Assembly: GCF_001571325.1 (NCBI RefSeq)
Contig: NZ_BCTO01000004.1
Coordinates: forward strand, 62,001-126,000
DNA: 64,000 nucleotides
From: Delftia tsuruhatensis NBRC 16741
GTDB taxonomy: Bacteria > Pseudomonadota > Gammaproteobacteria > Burkholderiales > Burkholderiaceae_C
Direction of reading: 5' to 3'
Both the position numbers and the translations under genes were made by a program. Within the stretch, counting starts at the first letter, position 1. Each line of letters opens with the position of its first letter. This document shows positions 26,616 to 36,134 of the stretch, piece by piece. Under the pieces are notes generated by a model that was not told the DNA's origin, made no database searches, and saw only the letters and a program-made list of their open reading frames with translations.

Positions 26616-28916
26616 ATGGCGAACTCCAACTCGTACATCAAAAGCCGCAAACACGACACCGCTGGCCGCTCGCCGTCGGCCGGCATCATCGCTGCAGCCG
26701 CGGCCCTGGCCACCCTGGGCCTGCCGGCCGTGGCCCAGACACAGACGCCCAGCGCCAGAACCGCGCCCAGCCTCAAGGAAGTGACCGTCGAAGGCTCGCG
26801 CAGCACCGGCTACGAACCCGCACAGGTCTCCTCCCCCAAGTTCACGCAGCCGCTGGTGGACACGACGCAGACCATCTCCGTCATCAAGGAGCAGGTGCTG
26901 CAGGAACAAGGCGCCACCACGCTGACCGAGGCGCTGCGCAACGTGCCCGGCGCCGGCACCTTCTACGCGGGCGAGAACGGCAACACCAGCACGGGTGATG
27001 CCATCTACATGCGCGGCTTCGACACCTCCAACAGCATCTATGTGGACGGCGTGCGCGACGTGGGCTCCATCTCGCGCGACGTGTTCAACACCGAGCAGGT
27101 GGAAGTCACCAAGGGCCCGGCCAGCACCGACTACGGCCGCAGCGCGCCCACCGGCGCCATCAACATGGTCACCAAGCAGCCCAGCCTGGCCGACAGCTTC
27201 GGCGCCTCGGTGGGCGCGGGTTCGGGCAGCTACAAGCGCTCCACCGTGGACTGGAACAAGAGCCTGACCGGGATGGGCGGCGCGGCCTTCCGGCTCAACG
27301 CCATGGTGCAGGACGCCGGCGTCGCCGGCCGCGACCGCGTGGCCAATGACCGCTGGGGCATCGCACCGTCGTTCGCCTTCGGACTGAACACCGACACGCG
27401 CACCTACCTGAACGTGCTGCACGTCAAGCAAAGCAATGTGCCGGACGGCGGCGTGCCCACCATCGGCCTGCCCGGCTACAGCAACACCGATGCGCGCCTG
27501 AACGCGGGCCGCCCCGTGGACCCCAGCCGCTTCTACGGCACCAGCGCCGACCACGACGACGTGACGGCCGACATGGTCACGCTGCGCGTGGAGCACGACT
27601 TCACGCCCGACACCACGCTGCGCAACACCACGCGCTGGGGCCGCACCAAGCAGGACTACCTGCTCACGGCCTTCATGACGCTGTCCAGCAACAACAGCAG
27701 CAATCCCGCCGACTGGACCGTGTCACGCAGCCTGCCGACCTTCAAGAACCAGGTCAACGACATCGTCACCAACCAGACCAACCTGACGACCAAGCTGGCG
27801 ACAGGCAGCGTGCGGCACGAGCTGAGCACCGGGGTGGAGATCACGCGCGAAAAGCAGAGCAACTACGGCACGGGCACCACGGGCGCCTGGCCCAATGCCA
27901 GCCTCTATGACCCGCAGGTGCCCAGCTCCGGCCTGAACTGGTCGCGCAACGGCGCCGACAGCAAGGGCTCGACCGACACCTTCGCGCTGTACGCCTTCGA
28001 CACGCTCAAGTTCAACGAGCAATGGCAGGCCAACGCCGGCCTGCGCCTGGACCGCTACAAGACGCAGTACGACGCACGCGCCGTCTGCGGCGGCCGCAGC
28101 GGCCCGGCCTGCGGCAGCAATCCTGCAGGCACCGTGCTGCCCAGCGCCGTGGGCCTGGAGGCCTCCGACACCCTGCTGAGCTGGAAGATCGGCGGCCTCT
28201 ACAAGCCCGCGCCCAATGGCAGCGTGTACGTGAACTACGCCCTGTCGCAGCAGCCACCGGGCGGAGCCAACTTCACGCTGTCCACGGCCGCCAACAACGC
28301 CAACAACCCCAACATGGACCCGCAAAAGGCCAAGACCGCCGAACTGGGAACCAAGTGGGAGCTGATGGACAAGCGCCTGCTGCTGACAGGCGCGCTGTTC
28401 CGCACCGAGATCACCAACGAGATCGTCACCAACCCTGACGGCACCGTGGGACAGACCGGCAAGAAGATCGTGCAGGGCCTGGAGCTGGGCGCCACGGGCC
28501 AGATCACGCCCGCCTGGGGCGTGACTGCCGGCTACACGCTGCAGGATACCAAGGTGGACACGGGCGCCACCGTGGCGCAGGACGGCTCCAGCGGCCTGAC
28601 CTATACGCCCAAGAACGCCTTCTCACTGTGGACCAGCTACCAGTTCCCGTTCGGCCTGACGCTGGCTGGCGGGGCGCGCTACTCGGGCGGACTCAAGCGT
28701 GGCACCGACGGCGCCGTGGGCACGCCCAACTTCACCGATGCCTACTGGGTCTTCGACGCCATGGCCAGCTACCGCATCAACAAGAACGCCGACATCCAGC
28801 TGAACTTCTACAACCTGTTCGACAAGGAGTATGTGGGCGCCATCAACAAGAGCGGCTACCGCTATTTCCCGGGCACGCCGCGCTCCGTGCGCGTGACGGC
28901 GAACTTCCGCTTCTGA
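26616..28916 (+). CDS. fiu: TonB-dependent catecholate siderophore receptor, Fiu-like
   Basis: The 766-residue outer-membrane receptor starts at the ATG at 26616 ([15 protein letters not shown]) and has a signal peptide ending AVAQ near residue 41; an ATG at 26583 would add 11 residues. The plug shows VADTTQTI-like and [20 protein letters not shown] segments, then [27 protein letters not shown], and the barrel shows [15 protein letters not shown] and [17 protein letters not shown] strands. All of these parallel E. coli Fiu closely. The protein ends in Phe (VRVTANFRF), the usual BAM signal. It imports ferric catecholates with TonB energy. A YbiX/PiuC-type gene follows, the same pairing as in E. 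coli and Pseudomonas. Expression is probably Fur-regulated. Confidence 0.88.
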   Translation: MANSNSYIKSRKHDTAGRSPSAGIIAAAAALATLGLPAVAQTQTPSARTAPSLKEVTVEGSRSTGYEPAQVSSPKFTQPLVDTTQTISVIKEQVLQEQGATTLTEALRNVPGAGTFYAGENGNTSTGDAIYMRGFDTSNSIYVDGVRDVGSISRDVFNTEQVEVTKGPASTDYGRSAPTGAINMVTKQPSLADSFGASVGAGSGSYKRSTVDWNKSLTGMGGAAFRLNAMVQDAGVAGRDRVANDRWGIAPSFAFGLNTDTRTYLNVLHVKQSNVPDGGVPTIGLPGYSNTDARLNAGRPVDPSRFYGTSADHDDVTADMVTLRVEHDFTPDTTLRNTTRWGRTKQDYLLTAFMTLSSNNSSNPADWTVSRSLPTFKNQVNDIVTNQTNLTTKLATGSVRHELSTGVEITREKQSNYGTGTTGAWPNASLYDPQVPSSGLNWSRNGADSKGSTDTFALYAFDTLKFNEQWQANAGLRLDRYKTQYDARAVCGGRSGPACGSNPAGTVLPSAVGLEASDTLLSWKIGGLYKPAPNGSVYVNYALSQQPPGGANFTLSTAANNANNPNMDPQKAKTAELGTKWELMDKRLLLTGALFRTEITNEIVTNPDGTVGQTGKKIVQGLELGATGQITPAWGVTAGYTLQDTKVDTGATVAQDGSSGLTYTPKNAFSLWTSYQFPFGLTLAGGARYSGGLKRGTDGAVGTPNFTDAYWVFDAMASYRINKNADIQLNFYNLFDKEYVGAINKSGYRYFPGTPRSVRVTANFRF

Positions 28917-28980
28917 GTGGATGCAAGACGGGCGGCCGCGCCGGCCTTGCCGCGCGCAGAGCGCCGACAATCCCAGTACC

Positions 28981-29004
28981 GCCCCGGCCCCGCCGGGGCT
29001 TTTT
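28981..29004 (+). terminator. Intrinsic terminator between receptor and dioxygenase genes
   Basis: GCCCCGGC (28981-28988) pairs with GCCGGGGC (28992-28999) around a 3-nt loop, followed by five T residues (29000-29004). It lies 64 nt after the receptor stop and just before the dioxygenase ribosome-binding site, so it probably attenuates rather than separates the two genes. Confidence 0.75.
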
Positions 29005-29026
29005 CCATGCGAGGAGGACCCGCACC

Positions 29027-29707
29027 ATGATGCTGCACATTCCCGACGTGCTCACGCGCCAGCAGGTCACTGCGATCCGCACAGCCATCGACGCCGCCGA
29101 CTGGGTGGATGGCCGTGCCACGGCGGGCAGCCAAGGCGCCCGGGTCAAGCGCAACCGCCAGTTGCCCGAAGACTCGCCCGTGGCACTGGAGCAGGGCCGC
29201 ACCATCGAGCAGGCGCTGGCGGCCAATGCGCTGTACTTCAGTGCCGCCCTGCCCGCGCGCACCATGTCGCCGCTGTTCAACCGCTACGCGGACAGTGAAA
29301 CCTATGGCCTGCACGTGGACGGTGCGGCACGGCGCCTGCCAGGCGCGCAGCAGTGGATGCGCACCGATGTGTCCTGCACCCTCTTCCTCTGCGATCCCGA
29401 GGACTACGATGGCGGCGAGCTGGTCGTGGTGGACACCTACGGCACGCACGAGGTCAAGCTGCCGGCCGGCGACCTGATCCTCTACCCCTCCACCAGCCTG
29501 CACCGCGTGGAGCCCGTCACCCGGGGCGAGCGCGTGTGCGCCTTCTTCTGGGCGCAGAGCATGGTGCGCGACGACACACGCCGGGCCATGCTGTTCGAGA
29601 TGGACCAGACCATCCAGCGCCTGCGCGAAAAACTGGGCGAGACCGATGAAACCCTCAGCCTCGCGGGCCACTATCACAACCTGCTGCGCATGTGGGCCGA
29701 GACCTGA
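29027..29707 (+). CDS. ybiX: PKHD-type Fe(II)/2-oxoglutarate dioxygenase (YbiX/PiuC family)
   Basis: The 226-residue protein has a strong ribosome-binding site (GAGGAGG at 29011-29017). The double-stranded beta-helix domain shows the iron ligands His96 and Asp98 (GLHVDGA), the distal His159 (SLHRVEP) and the 2-oxoglutarate-binding Arg169 (GERV). The family member PiuC/YbiX is encoded with catecholate siderophore receptors and is needed for full use or processing of the ferric catechol; its exact substrate is unsettled. Position directly after the Fiu-like gene, separated by a probable attenuator, agrees with that role. Confidence 0.9.
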   Translation: MMLHIPDVLTRQQVTAIRTAIDAADWVDGRATAGSQGARVKRNRQLPEDSPVALEQGRTIEQALAANALYFSAALPARTMSPLFNRYADSETYGLHVDGAARRLPGAQQWMRTDVSCTLFLCDPEDYDGGELVVVDTYGTHEVKLPAGDLILYPSTSLHRVEPVTRGERVCAFFWAQSMVRDDTRRAMLFEMDQTIQRLREKLGETDETLSLAGHYHNLLRMWAET

Positions 29708-29721
29708 GGGATGGGATCGCT

Positions 29722-30285
29722 TCAGGGCTTGTGCTTTTCCGCGCAGCCGATCAGGTGGTTGTAGCTGTTGGACATGCACTGGTACATGGCCTTGGAGCGG
29801 CCCGTGGCGGCCTGACAGTCGGCCACGGTGGCGTGCGTGCGCGCCTCGCGGAACTTGCCCGCGGTCGCATCGAACTGCGCCTGCGTGATGTAGCCGCCCT
29901 TGAGGTTTTTCTGGCCGTTCTCGACCATGGTGTCCACCTGGCTGCGGATGTTGTCCACGGCGGCTGCGCAGTTCAGCGGCACCTCCTTGGAATCGACCTT
30001 GCTCAGGCCCTTGGCCACGCCGTCCGCCAGCTCGCGCACCTGCCTGGGCAGCTTCTTCGTGCCGTCGGGATTGCGCTCTTCGCCAAACCGGCCCGAGCCT
30101 GCGCCCGAGCTGCCATTGGGCGAGACCTTGATCTGGCCGGCATCGGCCTGGTCGACGGGCAGCTGCGAACCGTAGTGCGTGCGCCCTTCGGCATCCACCC
30201 ATTTGTAGACGGGCTGCGCTGCCGCCGTGCACGCCCATGCAAGACCCAGCGCGACCCAGGCCGCGCGGCTCCCTGTTGTTGTCAT
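29722..30285 (-). CDS. Secreted DUF4124-domain protein
   Basis: The 187-residue protein has a signal peptide ending in AAA (about residue 23) and an N-terminal DUF4124 domain (about 25-60) with the family pattern VYKWVDAEGRTHYGSQLP. A Gly/Ser-rich linker (about 56-66) and a helical C-terminal part with four Cys residues (NCAAAV, DCQAAT, QCMSNS, GCAEKH) follow, probably forming two disulfides in the periplasm. Function is unknown; related proteins are thought to bind cell-wall components. It is convergent with the dioxygenase gene (14-nt gap) and monocistronic. Confidence 0.7.
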   Translation of the reverse strand: MTTTGSRAAWVALGLAWACTAAAQPVYKWVDAEGRTHYGSQLPVDQADAGQIKVSPNGSSGAGSGRFGEERNPDGTKKLPRQVRELADGVAKGLSKVDSKEVPLNCAAAVDNIRSQVDTMVENGQKNLKGGYITQAQFDATAGKFREARTHATVADCQAATGRSKAMYQCMSNSYNHLIGCAEKHKP

Positions 30286-30393
30286 TCTTGAAACCCCTGC
30301 GGTATCCGGGGCCGCGGCATGCGGCCCGCCAGTCGGTAACCAAGTGTAGCGCCGACAGGCATCGCCGCACCCCGCAGGAATGTCAAGTGCGGC

Positions 30394-32373
30394 TCAGGGC
30401 AGATCCTTGCTGGGGTCGGGCGTGGCCGCATCACGCGGACCAATGGTGCCCAGGCGGCTCTTGAGCGACTGGGGCTGGCCCGTGATCAGCGCCGCGTAGT
30501 TGGTGGTGTTGGACAGCACCTTCTTCACATAGTCGCGCGTCTCGGTGAAGGGCACGTTCTCGGCCCAGATGGCGGCGTCGAGCACCGGGCCGTTGCGCCA
30601 GTTGCGCGGGCGGCCGGGGCCGGCGTTGTAGCCGGCCGCAGCCAGAGCCATGGAGCCGTCGAAATCGTCCAGCGCCAGCTTCAGATAGGCGGTGCCTATG
30701 GTGATATTCACATCGCGGTCATTGATCATGGACGGAGAAAAGTCCGTCATGCCGATCTTGCGCGCCGTCCACCGGGCCGTGGCCGGCATGACCTGCATCA
30801 GGCCCGAGGCGCCTACGCCCGAGCGCGCATCCATGATGAAGCGGCTTTCCTGGCGGATCAGTCCATAGACGTAGGCCGGGTCCAGCCCGATGGAGCGCGA
30901 GCGCGCCAGCACCGTGTCGTGGAAGGGCATGGGAAAGCGCTGGCTCCAGTCGGCAAAGCTGCGGGTGCGCTCGCTGGTGTTGATGCAGCGGTCCCAGACC
31001 TGCTGCTGGCAGGCCAGGTCGGCGGCGGCCAGCAGTTCGCGGTCGTTCATGCCGCCGGCCTGGTGCAGGTTGGTGGCGTAGTTCCATTCACGCACGCCTT
31101 CGCTGCGCAGGCCGTTCTGGATGGCGTAGAGGCCGCGCACCAGGCTGGGGTTGGCGCGGGCGGCGGCCTTCTCCTGTGCCGTGGGCGGCGCAGGCGGCGG
31201 TGGGGCCGTCACGCGCTGGCCGATATCCTCCAGCGCCAGCTGTTCGTAGAAACTGCCGGGGCCGGCCATGTCCTCCAGCAGCTGGCGCGCCTCGGAGCGC
31301 TCCTGCTCGCTGGGGCGGCCCGACAGCAGGGCGCGGGCCTTCCAGTAGGTCCATGTGTGTTCGGTGCGCTCAGGTCCCATGGCGTCGATGGCGCGGCGCA
31401 CCGTGCGCCAGTCGCCTGCACGCAACGCGGCACGCACCTTCCAACCCAGCAGTTCGTCGCTGAGATCGCCGTCCTTGCGCACCTTGCCGAAATAGGCCGC
31501 AGCCTCGGGCTGCAGCTTGAGCGCGGCCTGCTTGCCGATCACGCCCCAGGCCCAGTTGTTCTCCTCGGCCGTCAGCCGGGCACCCCAGCCGCCTTCCAGC
31601 TGGGTGGCCGCCGCCGCCGGGTCGCTGGACGCCATGCGGATCAGCGCCAGCAGCGCCAGTTCCTTGGGCACGGCACCGCGCACGCGCGTCTGCCCGGCAA
31701 GGTATTTCGCCGGCGAGGCGAACACCTGCGCCACCTGGGGCAGGGCCTCGGGCGCGACGATGGCCACGGCATCGCGCGTGGCCTTCTGGCGATTGGCCTC
31801 GGCCGACTGGCGTGCCTTGCGCCAGACTTCGGGCTCGCTGATCTGCTTGGCTGCGTACAGCTCGCCGGCAGCATAGGTGCAGCCGTCGTCGGCGTCGCGC
31901 TGGGCCCACCACAGGTCGCGGACCTGCTGGCCGAGATTGGCGGCAGGCTGGCCCTTGAGGTTGTCGATCAGCAGGGCATAGCAGTTGACGGAACGGTCAT
32001 CGCGCATGCGAAACGCCCCGTGCACCTGGTCGAACATGCCCCAGTCGCGCCGCTGCCCCAGCAGCAGCAGCCAGTCATTGCGCAGCCGGTCTTCCTGGTA
32101 GGTGCCGGGCCAGCGCTTGAAAAACCCCAGAATCTCCTCGGCACTGGCTTCTTCCAGCCGGGCCTTGAGTTCCCAATAGGCGGCCCAAGGTTCGAGCACA
32201 TGGCCACGCGCAGAAGGCAGCAGCTGCGTGAGCTTGGCCTTGTCGCCCTTGCGAAAGGCCTGCTGCATTTCCAGCAGGACGTCGTCGCCACGGTTTTGCG
32301 CCAGCGCAGGCGTGGCTGCGGTGGTCCAGAGGGAAGCCGCCAGAAGCGGTGTCAAAATCTTCAGCCAGTGCAT
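30394..32373 (-). CDS. slt: Soluble lytic murein transglycosylase (Slt70-like)
   Basis: The 659-residue periplasmic enzyme cleaves the MurNAc-GlcNAc bond to 1,6-anhydro products. From the ATG at 32373 it has a signal peptide (MHWLKILTPLLAASLWTTAA, cleaved at ALA-Q), a long alpha-superhelical U/L domain (about 30-470) and a C-terminal GH23 domain. The catalytic Glu is in the segment GLIRQESRFIMDARSGVGAS, followed by GLMQVMPATA and the AAGYNAGPGR motif. The order and length match Slt70. It is divergent from the 5-formyl-THF cyclo-ligase gene, with only 15 nt between the start codons, so each promoter must lie partly inside the other gene. Confidence 0.92.
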   Translation of the reverse strand: MHWLKILTPLLAASLWTTAATPALAQNRGDDVLLEMQQAFRKGDKAKLTQLLPSARGHVLEPWAAYWELKARLEEASAEEILGFFKRWPGTYQEDRLRNDWLLLLGQRRDWGMFDQVHGAFRMRDDRSVNCYALLIDNLKGQPAANLGQQVRDLWWAQRDADDGCTYAAGELYAAKQISEPEVWRKARQSAEANRQKATRDAVAIVAPEALPQVAQVFASPAKYLAGQTRVRGAVPKELALLALIRMASSDPAAAATQLEGGWGARLTAEENNWAWGVIGKQAALKLQPEAAAYFGKVRKDGDLSDELLGWKVRAALRAGDWRTVRRAIDAMGPERTEHTWTYWKARALLSGRPSEQERSEARQLLEDMAGPGSFYEQLALEDIGQRVTAPPPPAPPTAQEKAAARANPSLVRGLYAIQNGLRSEGVREWNYATNLHQAGGMNDRELLAAADLACQQQVWDRCINTSERTRSFADWSQRFPMPFHDTVLARSRSIGLDPAYVYGLIRQESRFIMDARSGVGASGLMQVMPATARWTARKIGMTDFSPSMINDRDVNITIGTAYLKLALDDFDGSMALAAAGYNAGPGRPRNWRNGPVLDAAIWAENVPFTETRDYVKKVLSNTTNYAALITGQPQSLKSRLGTIGPRDAATPDPSKDLP

Positions 32374-32388
32374 GGAGGAAATTATCTG

Positions 32389-32961
32389 ATGGACAAAGCA
32401 GCCCTGCGCCGCAGCTTGATAGACCAGCGCCTCAACCTTCCCGACCGATTGCAGCGCGCCGACGCGCTGCAGCAGGTCATGCGCTTTTGGCTGATACAGC
32501 GGCCCGACAGCATCATCGGCGCCTATTGGCCGATCAAGGGGGAGTTCGACCCGCTGCCAGCGCTTCACCGGTGGAAGGAAGATGGCGAGCTACAGGGTAC
32601 CCCACAAAGACGCCGCATCGGATTGCCGGTGATCGACAAGCAGCGTAAGACACTCAGCTTTCACGCCTGGTACCCGGGCTGTCCCATGGAAGAGGACGCC
32701 TATGGCATCCCCAAGCCCAAGGACACCGAAACCCTCACCCCCACCCTGCTGTTCGTGCCCTGCGTGGGCTACGCGGCCGGTGGCTACCGCCTGGGCTATG
32801 GCGGCGGTTTCTACGACCGCACCCTGGCCGAGCTGCAGCCCAGGCCCTTCACCGTGGGTCTGGGCTACGGCTGCGGCTATGTGGACGAGTTCGAGCCCGA
32901 GCCGCATGACCTGCCGCTGGACGCCATCTTGAACGACCACGGAGTCGTCTGGCCGGTGTAG
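32389..32961 (+). CDS. 5-formyltetrahydrofolate cyclo-ligase
   Basis: The 190-residue cytosolic enzyme converts 5-formyl-THF to 5,10-methenyl-THF with ATP. The ATG at 32389 (MDKAALRRSLIDQRL) is chosen because the upstream open frame is antisense to slt. Motifs include IGAYWPIKGEFDP (substrate site) and the ATP loop LGYGGGFYDRTLAEL. Length is typical of the family (fau/ygfA). It is divergent from slt and convergent with queC, and a dispersed repeat lies between it and queC. Confidence 0.92.
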   Translation: MDKAALRRSLIDQRLNLPDRLQRADALQQVMRFWLIQRPDSIIGAYWPIKGEFDPLPALHRWKEDGELQGTPQRRRIGLPVIDKQRKTLSFHAWYPGCPMEEDAYGIPKPKDTETLTPTLLFVPCVGYAAGGYRLGYGGGFYDRTLAELQPRPFTVGLGYGCGYVDEFEPEPHDLPLDAILNDHGVVWPV

Positions 32962-32969
32962 AACAAGCA

Positions 32970-33087
32970 CCCCCTGAGGCGCTGCACGCCTTCCCCCTCT
33001 CTGCCCGCTTCGCGGGGGAGGGGGACGACACCCTCACTGCGGGGCGGCCCTTGCTCGGTGTCCCTCGCTTTTGGCCGCGCCGGTTTC
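32970..33087. repeat. Dispersed intergenic repeat, copy A
   Basis: The segment from ccccctgag to ggtttc closely resembles 51614-51737: shared blocks include ccccctgag, ttccccct, gcttcgcgg, gggggacgacacc, ttgctc.g.gtccct and ggccgcgcc.gtttc. It also has internal palindromes. It lies between convergent genes (cyclo-ligase and queC) and may double as a terminator structure. It encodes no protein and has no transposase. Confidence 0.75.
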
Positions 33088-33102
33088 TAGCGCTGTGCTT
33101 CT

Positions 33103-33861
33103 TTAGTTTGCTGTCTCGCGCTGCGCCTGCCATTGATGCCAGCCGCGGGCTCGCAGGTCGCAGGCGGGGCAGGTTCCGCAGCCGTAGCCCCAGTCGTGCA
33201 GCGTCTCGCGCGTGCCCTGGTAGCAGGTGTGGGTGTCGCGCTGGATGAGGTCCACCAGGGTGTCGCCCCCCAGGTCGTGGGCCATTTGCCAGGTCTGGGC
33301 CTTGTCTATCCACATGAGCGGGGTTTCGATGCGCAGGCGCCGCTCCAGGCCCAGGTTCAGGGCGAGCTGCATGGCCTTCATGGTGTCGTCACGGCAGTCG
33401 GGGTAGCCGGAGTAGTCGGTCTCGCAGACGCCGGTGACGATGACCGACAGGCCGCGACGGTAGGCCAGCGCGCCGGCCAGGGTCAGGAACAGCAGGTTGC
33501 GGCCGGGCACGAAGGTGTTGGGCAGGCCGTCGGCCTGCATGGCGAAGGCCACGTCTTCGGTCAGGGAGGAGCCGCCGATCTGTTGCAGCACGTCCAGCGA
33601 GAGGACATGGTCATCGCCCAGGCGCGGTGCCCATTGGGGAAAGTCCCTGGCCAGCCGCTCGCGCACCTGCTGGCGCACCTGCATTTCCACGCTGTGGCGC
33701 TGGCCGTAGTCGAAACCCAGGGTCTCGACGCGCTCGTACAGCGACAGTGCCTGCGCCAGGCAGGTGGTCGAATCCTGGCCGCCGGAAAACAGGACCAGCG
33801 CAGCCGTGTGGCGCCCCGCTGGCGCCTGGGGGGAAGAGCTATCGTTTTGCATGGCACGCAT
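33103..33861 (-). CDS. queC: 7-cyano-7-deazaguanine synthase
   Basis: The 252-residue enzyme makes preQ0 from 7-carboxy-7-deazaguanine, ATP and ammonia, in queuosine biosynthesis. The PP-loop is [17 protein letters not shown] (about 23-39). The zinc-binding cluster is in CYQGTR and the C-terminal [17 protein letters not shown], and the substrate segment [15 protein letters not shown] is present. Start is either the ATG at 33861 or the in-frame ATG at 33852 (MQND); the latter matches relatives better. No other que gene is in the window. Confidence 0.93.
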   Translation of the reverse strand: MRAMQNDSSSPQAPAGRHTAALVLFSGGQDSTTCLAQALSLYERVETLGFDYGQRHSVEMQVRQQVRERLARDFPQWAPRLGDDHVLSLDVLQQIGGSSLTEDVAFAMQADGLPNTFVPGRNLLFLTLAGALAYRRGLSVIVTGVCETDYSGYPDCRDDTMKAMQLALNLGLERRLRIETPLMWIDKAQTWQMAHDLGGDTLVDLIQRDTHTCYQGTRETLHDWGYGCGTCPACDLRARGWHQWQAQRETAN

Positions 33862-33949
33862 TAGAGCGCGCCCAGGCAGCGCCCGGCTCCTACATGGGTT
33901 TTCCTGCCATGCTTGCTAAGCTGTAGGGCCTATCGCGGAGGTTGCGGCC

Positions 33950-34642
33950 ATGCTCACGCTCTATATCGGCAACAAGAATTACTCATCCTGGTCCATGCGC
34001 CCCTGGGTGCTGATGCGCCAGGCCGGCATTGCTTTCGAAGAAGTCATGCTGCGCTTTGACAGCTTCGACGAGCAGTCCGCCTTCAAGCAGCGCGCCCGCG
34101 CGCTGTCTCCCTCGGGCCGCGTGCCCGTGCTCATGGACGAAGGCATGGCCATCTGGGACAGCCTGGCCATCTGCGAGTACCTGGCCGAGAAATTCCCTGA
34201 AAAACACCTGTGGCCGACCCTGGCCCTGAACCGCGCCCGCGCGCGCAGCCTCTGTGCCGAGATGCACAGCGGCTTCGGCGCGCTGCGCTCGCTGTGCCCC
34301 ATGAACATCGAGGCCCAGCTGCCCGAGGTCGGCGCGCGGCTGTGGGCCGAGCGCGCGGACCTGCGCGACGATGTCCAGCACCTGTCCGAGCTGTGGCAGC
34401 CGCTGCTGTCCACGGCCAGCGGCCCCATGCTGTATGACCAGTTCAGCATCGTCGATGCCTTTTTCGCGCCCGTGTGCATGCGCCTGACGACCTACGAGCT
34501 GCCGCTGGCCCCGGCCATCGACGCCTACGTGCGCCGCGTGCGCGCCTTGCCGGGCGTGCAGGACTGGGTGCAGGGCGCACTGGCCGAGCACGATTTCCGG
34601 CCGTTCGAGGAACCCTACCGCAGCGCGCCTGCGGCCGGCTGA
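33950..34642 (+). CDS. Glutathione S-transferase family protein
   Basis: The 230-residue cytosolic protein has an N-terminal thioredoxin-like domain (about 1-80) starting LTLYIGNKNYSSWSMRPWVLM with the probable catalytic Ser in NYSSWS. The cis-Pro region SGRVPVLMDEG and the glutathione gamma-glutamyl motif WDSLAICEYLAE are also there. An all-helical C-terminal domain follows (about 90-220). GCGGAGG at 33935-33941 is a good ribosome-binding site. This subgroup (NYSSWSxR start) is common in proteobacteria; the substrate is unknown. It is monocistronic. Confidence 0.88.
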   Translation: MLTLYIGNKNYSSWSMRPWVLMRQAGIAFEEVMLRFDSFDEQSAFKQRARALSPSGRVPVLMDEGMAIWDSLAICEYLAEKFPEKHLWPTLALNRARARSLCAEMHSGFGALRSLCPMNIEAQLPEVGARLWAERADLRDDVQHLSELWQPLLSTASGPMLYDQFSIVDAFFAPVCMRLTTYELPLAPAIDAYVRRVRALPGVQDWVQGALAEHDFRPFEEPYRSAPAAG

Positions 34643-34855
34643 GCGGCGCACCAGCAAAAGTCGGAGCACTGCTGCGCTGGGGTGGGCGCGGCCTGCGCAA
34701 TGCCGCGGTTGCGGAGCCAGTGCAGCGGCCGTCCGGCTGGCGCTGCTTGAGTGTGTCTCCAGAAAGAATCCGAAAGAATGCATGCGCTCGGCACTCCATC
34801 GGTGCGTGGAGGCACGCCTGCCATCATGTCACTGCCCAGGCCCTACCATTGCGGC

Positions 34856-36109
34856 ATGAGCGAATTTCAGGTGTACATGGTGGGCGGCGCGGTGCGCGAC
34901 CGTCTTTTGGGGCGGGCCGTGCATGACCGCGACTGGGTGGTGGTCGGCGCCACGCCCGAACAAATGTCCGCGCGCGGCTTTCTGCCTGTGGGGCGGGACT
35001 TCCCGGTCTTCCTCCATCCCGAGACGCACGAGGAATACGCGCTGGCGCGTACCGAGCGCAAGAGCGGCCTGGGGTACCGGGGTTTCGTCGTGCAGGCGGC
35101 GCCCGATGTCACGCTGGAGCAGGATCTGGCCCGGCGCGACCTGACCATCAATGCCATGGCCGCTCCTGCGGACTGGGATGGTGAAAGTGCCATCACCGAT
35201 CCCTACCACGGCCAGGCCGATCTTCAGGCCCGGGTGCTGCGCCATGTGACCGGGGCCTTCCGCGAAGACCCGGTGCGCATCCTGCGCGTGGCGCGCTTCG
35301 CGGCACGTTTCCACGAATTCACGGTGGCGCCGGAAACCATGGCTCTGATGCAGGAGATGGTGGCCGCCGGCGAGGTGGATGCCCTGGTGCCCGAGCGCGT
35401 GTGGCAGGAGATCAGCCGTGGCCTGATGGAGCGCCGTCCCTCGCGCATGTTCGAGCTGCTGCGCGAGTGCGGTGCGCTGGCCGTGCTGCTGCCCGAGCTG
35501 GAGCGGCTGTGGGGCGTGCCCCAGCGCGCCGAGTACCACCCCGAGGTCGATACCGGCGTGCACGCCATGATGGTGCTGGACATGGCCGCACAGCTCGACG
35601 CCCCCCTGCCCGTGCGATACGCCTGCTTGGTGCACGACCTGGGCAAGGGAACGACGCCGGCCGATGTGCTGCCGCGCCACATAGGCCATGAGCAGCGCAG
35701 CGCCCGGCTGGCCGAGAAAGTGGGCGAGCGTCTGCGCGTGCCCACGGACTGCCGCGAACTGGGCGACGTGGTGGCGCGCGAGCACGGCAACATCCACCGC
35801 AGCGGCGAACTCAACGGCGCCGCCATCGTCCGCCTGCTGGAGCGCTGCGACGCCATCCGCAAGCCCGCGCGCTTCGAACAGGCCCTTGCGGCCTGTGAAT
35901 GCGACGCGCGGGGGCGCCTGGGTTTCGAGGACCGGCCCTACCCCCAGCGCGCCCGCCTGCGCGATGCGCTGGCTGCCGCGCTGTCCATCTCCACCTCGGA
36001 CATCGCGGCCCAGGCCGCTGCGCGCGGCAAGCAGGGCAAGGCCATCGGCGAAGCCGTGCAGGCGGCGCGCGCACAGGCCGTGGCAGATTGGCTGGCGCAG
36101 GCGGCCTGA
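34856..36109 (+). CDS. cca: Multifunctional CCA tRNA nucleotidyltransferase with HD domain
   Basis: The 417-residue enzyme adds or repairs the 3' CCA of tRNAs. From the ATG at 34856 the head domain reads VYMVGGAVRDRLLGRAVHDR followed by DWVVVG, then RRDLTINAMA and REDPVRILRVARFAARF, the class II CCA/poly(A) polymerase signatures. The C-terminal HD phosphohydrolase domain (about 230-330) has LVHDLGKGTTP and EHGNIHRS, giving the gammaproteobacterial/betaproteobacterial three-activity form with phosphatase and 2',3'-phosphodiesterase functions. The 213 nt between the GST gene and this one contain nothing recognisable. Confidence 0.93.
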   Translation: MSEFQVYMVGGAVRDRLLGRAVHDRDWVVVGATPEQMSARGFLPVGRDFPVFLHPETHEEYALARTERKSGLGYRGFVVQAAPDVTLEQDLARRDLTINAMAAPADWDGESAITDPYHGQADLQARVLRHVTGAFREDPVRILRVARFAARFHEFTVAPETMALMQEMVAAGEVDALVPERVWQEISRGLMERRPSRMFELLRECGALAVLLPELERLWGVPQRAEYHPEVDTGVHAMMVLDMAAQLDAPLPVRYACLVHDLGKGTTPADVLPRHIGHEQRSARLAEKVGERLRVPTDCRELGDVVAREHGNIHRSGELNGAAIVRLLERCDAIRKPARFEQALAACECDARGRLGFEDRPYPQRARLRDALAAALSISTSDIAAQAAARGKQGKAIGEAVQAARAQAVADWLAQAA

Positions 36110-36134
36110 GCGCAAAGGCCGCTACACACGGGAA

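Noticed and set aside
34643..34855. Possible small gene between the GST and cca genes
   Set aside because: No frame with a ribosome-binding site and coding-like composition; it looks like plain spacer.
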